The notes below the pieces were generated by a model. The model was given only the letters and a program-made list of their open reading frames with translations, searched no databases and was not told the origin of the DNA. A DNA stretch of 9,406 nucleotides from contig JAUXAJ010000211.1 in the NCBI GenBank assembly GCA_030620005.1, positions 1-9,406 of the forward strand, given 5' to 3'. Shown one piece after another: positions 6,045 to 9,406 of the stretch (its first letter is position 1; each line of letters starts with the position of its first letter). Position numbers and translations under genes: made by a program. Source of the DNA: Promethearchaeota archaeon. Lineage in GTDB: Archaea > Asgardarchaeota > Lokiarchaeia > Sigynarchaeales > SOKP01.

Positions 6045-7829
6045 TTAACTTTTTGGTATCCCTTCTGCGTCCCAACCCCGGAGTTTGTAATATTTTGGAA
6101 CGAGATCTTTAAGTGGAGGTACGTTTTTACGGGTTCCACCTTTAGGTATGGGCGTAAAAAACCTTGAACCAAATGTATCGTCATCTTTAGTAATTCCGCA
6201 GTCTATATTGTATTTACGCTTTAGATTGAAAATTCTCTCACCAGCTTGAACCCACGACTCGATTGTATATTCGCGTCCTGTAATTGCATTCAGAGCATCT
6301 ACCCAAGGTTTAATTTCATGGCTGTACCAAAATCCAAAGATACAACCTCCACTTGCTGAATACGCCTCACTTGAATCCTGAATTTTTATAACAGCATTAA
6401 CAGCAGTTTCTCCAGAAACAAAATTGTCTAATTTTTCTGTAAGATTTAATTCTTTCTTGGTAGTCATTGCAGCAGAAAGCTGCATGGGTTCGAAGCAATG
6501 ATAGGCACCTCGAGAAGCTGTAGCATAATCTAACGCGGTTAAATTATTTGCACGGGGCTCATGGGCAGGAACTTCCAACCCTTTTCCGTGAGTAGCCAAA
6601 TCATCTGGAAGATTTTTGATTTCACAGAATTTTTTAACACCTTCCGCCATATCATTGCCGATCCCCTCCCTATAGGCCACCATTTTAATGAGCTTCTCAA
6701 TAGGTTCTGTTGAACCCCAAACTTGAAAAGTTCCTTCTTTTTCAAGGTCTGGTTTAAATTGAAATTCTTTAAGATCAATACCTAAAAGATCACGTTCAGC
6801 GGCTTCGAGAAAACATCCAAGCACCCCTCCAAGTGAAATGCAGTCTATCCCTAAATCGTTGACTAAGACATTCCACCTAATAAGCGCTTCTAGATCATTT
6901 ATAAATAAATTCGACCCCATCATTGCCAGCATTTCGTATTCTGGCCATGCTACCCATTTCCCTTTATGTTCAATGTTAGCCCTACAAGCAACTGGACAAT
7001 TGAAGCACGAATGATGTTTAATCTCTCCATGGGCTTCTAAAGCATAATAGCCAATTTTTTTTGTTCCTGACCAACGACTCATCGAATAGTTTTTAATTGG
7101 TACGTCTCCCATGCTAGTAAAATTATCCATGTGGGCCAAGGTGCCCGTTACCTTCATTATATTAGCTAATGGATTTTCTTTTACAACTTTTTGTAGAGTT
7201 TTAGTAGCTTCCATGAGTTTTTCTTTATTATCAACAGTAACTTTACCAGTACCACTTACAGCAATCGCTTTCAAGTTTTTACTACCCATTACAGCACCCA
7301 TACCACAGCGACCAGCGGCATGATTATTCTCGTTAATAATAGCGGCAAATCTTACAAGATTCTCTCCAGCAGGACCTATAGAAGCAGTTTTAATTTTATC
7401 ATTTCCAGTCAACTTTTTCAATTCCGTTTCAGTTGCATGAACTCCCTTACCCCATAGACCCGTAGCGTCTCGTATTTCTGTTTTATTATCCTGAATCCAT
7501 AAATAGACAGGTTCATCACTTTTTCCTTTTATAATTACATAGTCGAATCCAGCACATTTTAATTCCCTACCGAAAAAGCCACCCGCCGAAGCTTCACCTA
7601 ATATTCCCGTTAATGGCGATTTGGCCATTACAAAATGTCGACCGCAGAAAGGCACTGCCGTGCTGCAAATAGGTCCAACTGAAAATATCAGGAGATTATC
7701 AGCATCATATGGGTCAATACTTGCCGAGACTTCTCGAGTGAAAATTGCTGCGGCAACACCCGCTCCACCGAGAAAATCTGACTCATCTTCAGTTAGAACA
7801 TCCTCTTGAGAAATCTTTTTTGTTCCCAA
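6045..7829 (-). CDS. Aldehyde:ferredoxin oxidoreductase (AOR family, tungsten/molybdenum pterin enzyme)
   Basis: This cytosolic enzyme family oxidises aldehydes to carboxylic acids and passes electrons to ferredoxin, using a bis-pyranopterin tungsten (or Mo) cofactor and one [4Fe-4S] cluster. The 594-residue frame carries the N-terminal cofactor domain (FLGGAGVAA, then SVGPICSTAVP, MAKSPLTGILGEASAGGFFG and AGFDYVIIKG). It also has the HAAGRCGMGAVMGSKNLKAI segment typical of AORs. The cluster ligands are visible as C-x2-C-x3-C at residues 275, 278 and 282 (HHSCFNCPVAC), plus Cys496 (SGGCIFGFW). Length and motifs are full for the family. The start is odd: TTG at 7829 falls inside the conserved GKILRVDLGTKK stretch, which continues upstream to about 7853 with no ATG, GTG or TTG (see the ribosome binding site at 7861-7866). 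The gene converges with the glycyl radical enzyme and diverges from the activase. It could oxidise an aldehyde made by the glycyl radical enzyme (inference). The substrate is unknown. Confidence 0.92.
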   Translation of the reverse strand: MGTKKISQEDVLTEDESDFLGGAGVAAAIFTREVSASIDPYDADNLLIFSVGPICSTAVPFCGRHFVMAKSPLTGILGEASAGGFFGRELKCAGFDYVIIKGKSDEPVYLWIQDNKTEIRDATGLWGKGVHATETELKKLTGNDKIKTASIGPAGENLVRFAAIINENNHAAGRCGMGAVMGSKNLKAIAVSGTGKVTVDNKEKLMEATKTLQKVVKENPLANIMKVTGTLAHMDNFTSMGDVPIKNYSMSRWSGTKKIGYYALEAHGEIKHHSCFNCPVACRANIEHKGKWVAWPEYEMLAMMGSNLFINDLEALIRWNVLVNDLGIDCISLGGVLGCFLEAAERDLLGIDLKEFQFKPDLEKEGTFQVWGSTEPIEKLIKMVAYREGIGNDMAEGVKKFCEIKNLPDDLATHGKGLEVPAHEPRANNLTALDYATASRGAYHCFEPMQLSAAMTTKKELNLTEKLDNFVSGETAVNAVIKIQDSSEAYSASGGCIFGFWYSHEIKPWVDALNAITGREYTIESWVQAGERIFNLKRKYNIDCGITKDDDTFGSRFFTPIPKGGTRKNVPPLKDLVPKYYKLRGWDAEGIPKS

Positions 7830-7860
7830 ATCAACTCTAAGAATTTTTCCTATTATATTT

Positions 7861-7866
7861 CACCTT
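7861..7866 (-). promoter_or_regulatory. Ribosome binding site of the AOR gene, pointing to an ATA start
   Basis: The minus strand has AAGGTG at 7866-7861. Four and seven bases beyond it lie two in-frame ATA codons (7856-7854 and 7853-7851), followed by GGA and the conserved KILRVDLGTKK. The site is far too distant (31 nt) to serve the TTG at 7829. Translation therefore probably begins at one of the ATA codons, or an original ATG at 7853 has changed to ATA. In-frame TGA at 7862-7860 excludes a start further upstream. Confidence 0.55.
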
Positions 7867-8202
7867 ATATATTTTTAAAAAGTCTTAAAAATAAATGTTA
7901 TTTTTAATATTGTTTAAATCATTAATGAATTTATAAATTCGGGTTCTTTTAAATTCCACGATTGGTTTCAATATTCCAAATTTACAACTGAGGAAATCGA
8001 ACTCTTGTGAAAATACACATCAAATAAATAATTATTATTTCCTAATTCTTCATTTTTCATGCTTCCTAATTCTCAATAGTATTTTTAAATTCTATAATTA
8101 AATCTTCTTTATACCATCCAAATTTTTCTAAGCTTTATTAAATTTTATTAATTTAGATGATTGAATAACATGAGTTAATGTAAATATTTTTTTTCATGAA
8201 CA
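7864..8202. promoter_or_regulatory. Divergent A+T-rich intergenic region between AOR and activase genes
   Basis: About 340 bp without a convincing gene must hold promoters for both the AOR (minus) and the activase (plus). Visible structure includes a perfect 14-bp palindrome, GAATTTATAAATTC, at 7927-7940, and an 11-bp direct repeat, TTCCTAATTCT, at 8039-8049 and 8063-8073. A T8 run lies at 8187-8194, just before the activase start. The palindrome contains a TATA-like core about 75 bp upstream of the AOR start and could be an operator or chance in such A+T-rich DNA. Short frames on the minus strand are no longer than expected. Confidence 0.5.
7927..7940. repeat. Perfect 14-bp palindrome in the divergent promoter region
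   Basis: GAATTTATAAATTC reads the same on both strands. It sits between two divergent genes of a likely common pathway, where a dimeric regulator could bind. It is made almost wholly of A and T, so chance occurrence cannot be excluded. Confidence 0.5.
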
Positions 8203-9096
8203 ATGAAAACATTAATCGTAGATATTAAAAGAAATGCGTTAGACGACGGACCTGGGATAAGAACTCTGATTTTCTTTAAAGGTTGTCCACTTTCTTGCGT
8301 GTGGTGTCAAAATCCTGAAACCTTATCGCCATTACAAGAAATTTCTTTTAATAAAGAGCATTGTTCGGGATGTAAGCTTTGTCTGGAGGCTTGTAATCGT
8401 GGTGCCATAAATTTTTTATTTAAATATAGAATTGATCGTGCTATTTGCGATCTCTGCGGTAATTGCATTCATGCGTGTCCAAATAACGCTTATAGTTTTG
8501 TAGGCAAGGAATATAGCGTCGAGGAATTGGTTAATGTGATTCTAAAGGACAAGGTATTTTACAACAACTCCGGAGGGGGCGTGACTTTCTCGGGAGGAGA
8601 GCCGACTTTTCACGTGGATTATTTACACGACTTATTAAAGGAACTTAAAAGGGAAAAAATTCACACTAATTTAGAAACATGTGGGCATTTCAATAGCGAG
8701 AAATTCAAGGAATTAATTTTACCTTACTTAGATTTAATTTTTTTCGATCTAAAACTATTTAACCCAGCCTTGCACGAGCGATATTGTAAGGTCTCGAACG
8801 AGAGAATCCTTCAAAATTTTGAATATTTAATAAAATCTAACGCCGTAGAGATTTTACCTAGAATTCCTTTAATTCCAGAAATTACTGCTACTAAAGAAAA
8901 TTTATCAGATTGGGCAAGGTATTTAAAATCTTTTAAAATTAAAAAAATTGGTTTGTTACCTTACAATCCTCTGTGGTTATCTAAGACAGAAACAATTGGG
9001 AAAAAGAAAAATTATGCGCGATCAGAATGGTTAAATAAAAAAGAGAAACACGATATAAAATCTATCTTTTCAGACTTTGAATTTTACGATTTTTAA
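8203..9096 (+). CDS. Glycyl radical enzyme activating enzyme (radical SAM, two extra [4Fe-4S] clusters)
   Basis: This 297-residue radical SAM protein would abstract a hydrogen from Gly963 of the glycyl radical enzyme, using S-adenosylmethionine and an electron from a reduced donor. After DDGPGIRT comes the cluster motif C-x3-C-x2-C at Cys28, Cys32 and Cys35 (GCPLSCVWCQNPE). An inserted ferredoxin-like domain follows, with Cys54/57/60/64 and Cys82/85/88/92 holding two more [4Fe-4S] clusters. TFSGGEP is the SAM-binding motif, and RIPLIPEIT and GLLPYNP lie near the C-terminus. The ferredoxin insert is shared by activases of glycerol dehydratase, choline lyase, HPA decarboxylase and arylalkylsuccinate synthases, but not by PFL activase, which agrees with the type of the partner enzyme. 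Start ATG at 8203 lacks a ribosome binding site, so a leaderless or short-leader mRNA is possible. Its stop overlaps the convergent dehydrogenase gene by 4 bp. It is not co-transcribed with its presumed partner, because the AOR gene lies between them on the other strand. Confidence 0.93.
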   Translation: MKTLIVDIKRNALDDGPGIRTLIFFKGCPLSCVWCQNPETLSPLQEISFNKEHCSGCKLCLEACNRGAINFLFKYRIDRAICDLCGNCIHACPNNAYSFVGKEYSVEELVNVILKDKVFYNNSGGGVTFSGGEPTFHVDYLHDLLKELKREKIHTNLETCGHFNSEKFKELILPYLDLIFFDLKLFNPALHERYCKVSNERILQNFEYLIKSNAVEILPRIPLIPEITATKENLSDWARYLKSFKIKKIGLLPYNPLWLSKTETIGKKKNYARSEWLNKKEKHDIKSIFSDFEFYDF

Positions 9097-9406
9097 TTGA
9101 AGTCTTCTTTTTTTACCACTAATGGGGTAAGTTCTAAGTTTTCAATCCATTTTTTACCTTTTTCTAACATGTTTTCACTCGTTTTTGACCCCCGCATGAT
9201 ATCTACCATGGGAATTGATTGCGGTATATAGAAATGGATATTTAATACTTTATCTTTACATTGAATAGCCTCCTCTATTCTTGAGACAGGGATAGAAGAA
9301 CTATTTGTGGCAATTATCGCGTGAGGCGGAGCTGCCTTGTCAATTTCAGAAAAAATTTCCTTTTTTAATTCTAATTTTTCTGGTACTGCTTCTATGATTA
9401 AATCGG
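9093..9406 (-). CDS. 3-hydroxyacyl-CoA dehydrogenase, end of the NAD-binding domain (5' end outside the window)
   Basis: On the minus strand, 103 codons enter from the right edge and end with TAA at 9095-9093. The protein reads DLIIEAVPEKLELKKEIFSE, then IIATNSSSIPVSRIEEAI, NIHFYIPQSIPMVDIM and LELTPLVVKKEDFN. This is the second half of the Rossmann domain of 3-hydroxyacyl-CoA dehydrogenase (PF02737). It includes the EAVPE and TNSSS segments and the His of the HF-x-x-P motif, which is catalytic in the family. The enzyme oxidises L-3-hydroxyacyl-CoA to 3-oxoacyl-CoA in beta-oxidation or runs the reverse. In the family the next residues are normally GF-x-x-NR, leading into the C-terminal substrate and dimerisation domain (PF00725). 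Here the frame stops at that point and the activase gene begins on the other strand. The protein is either a single-domain form or truncated by a rearrangement. The fold call is firm; activity is uncertain. Confidence 0.85.
   Translation of the reverse strand, partial: DLIIEAVPEKLELKKEIFSEIDKAAPPHAIIATNSSSIPVSRIEEAIQCKDKVLNIHFYIPQSIPMVDIMRGSKTSENMLEKGKKWIENLELTPLVVKKEDFN
9108..9114 (+). terminator. Possible poly-T terminator of the activase gene
   Basis: Seven Ts lie 12 bp after the activase stop codon, inside the last codons of the convergent dehydrogenase gene (its Lys-Lys). The tract could end activase transcripts, but it may simply reflect the coding sequence of the other strand. Confidence 0.3.

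Noticed and set aside
7111..7323. Plus-strand hydrophobic open frame of 70 residues
   Set aside because: It is antisense to the well-conserved AOR sequence; its apparent hydrophobicity is a shadow effect.
8039..8073. Direct repeat TTCCTAATTCT, as a possible CRISPR-like or attachment site
   Set aside because: There are only two 11-bp copies and no further units, and no integrase or Cas gene is nearby.
8066..8134. Minus-strand 22-codon frame reading LEKFGWYKEDLIIEF, as a possible gene-end remnant
   Set aside because: It looks protein-like, but it is bounded by stops, has no start, and is too short to separate from chance in A+T-rich DNA.

Overview
The window is a 9.4 kb piece of an A+T-rich genome, most likely from an anaerobic archaeon. 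A Lokiarchaeia-like Asgard archaeon is my best guess, but this is inference. It rests on archaeal-style GGTG ribosome binding sites, TTG starts, long poly-T tracts after genes, a tungsten/molybdenum aldehyde:ferredoxin oxidoreductase (AOR), and a glycyl radical enzyme of the glycerol-dehydratase/PflD-like type. No rRNA, tRNA, CRISPR array or insertion sequence was seen.

Left part (1-2600). The end of an unrecognised membrane protein (+) converges on a metal-dependent amidohydrolase of the ACMSD/amidohydrolase_2 family (-). The N-terminal 46 residues of the amidohydrolase, with the HxH metal motif, are cut off by an in-frame TGA. Next comes a decayed fragment of a DUF362-type protein (+), then an intact multi-spanning DMT/NIPA-like membrane protein (+) with a TTG start.

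Central part (2600-9100). This is the metabolic core. A 988-residue glycyl radical enzyme (+) carries an extra N-terminal SCP2-like lipid-binding domain and has an intact catalytic Cys-Val-Glu and C-terminal glycyl radical loop. Convergent to it is the AOR (-), whose conserved N-terminus extends upstream of any canonical start codon. Divergent from the AOR is a radical SAM activating enzyme (+) with two extra [4Fe-4S] clusters, the natural activase for the glycyl radical enzyme.

Right edge (9093-9406). The end of a 3-hydroxyacyl-CoA dehydrogenase (-) stops just after its NAD-binding domain and overlaps the stop codon of the activase by 4 bp.

Taken together (inference), the activase installs the glycyl radical and the SCP2-fused enzyme acts on a hydrophobic or lipid-like substrate. 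The Cys-x-Glu motif favours a dehydratase or other eliminase reaction giving an aldehyde, which the AOR could oxidise to an acid with reduction of ferredoxin. A beta-oxidation enzyme lies next door. Several genes here are damaged or start abnormally (amidohydrolase, DUF362 fragment, AOR start, dehydrogenase C-terminus), so either the flanks of this module are decaying or the assembly has base errors.
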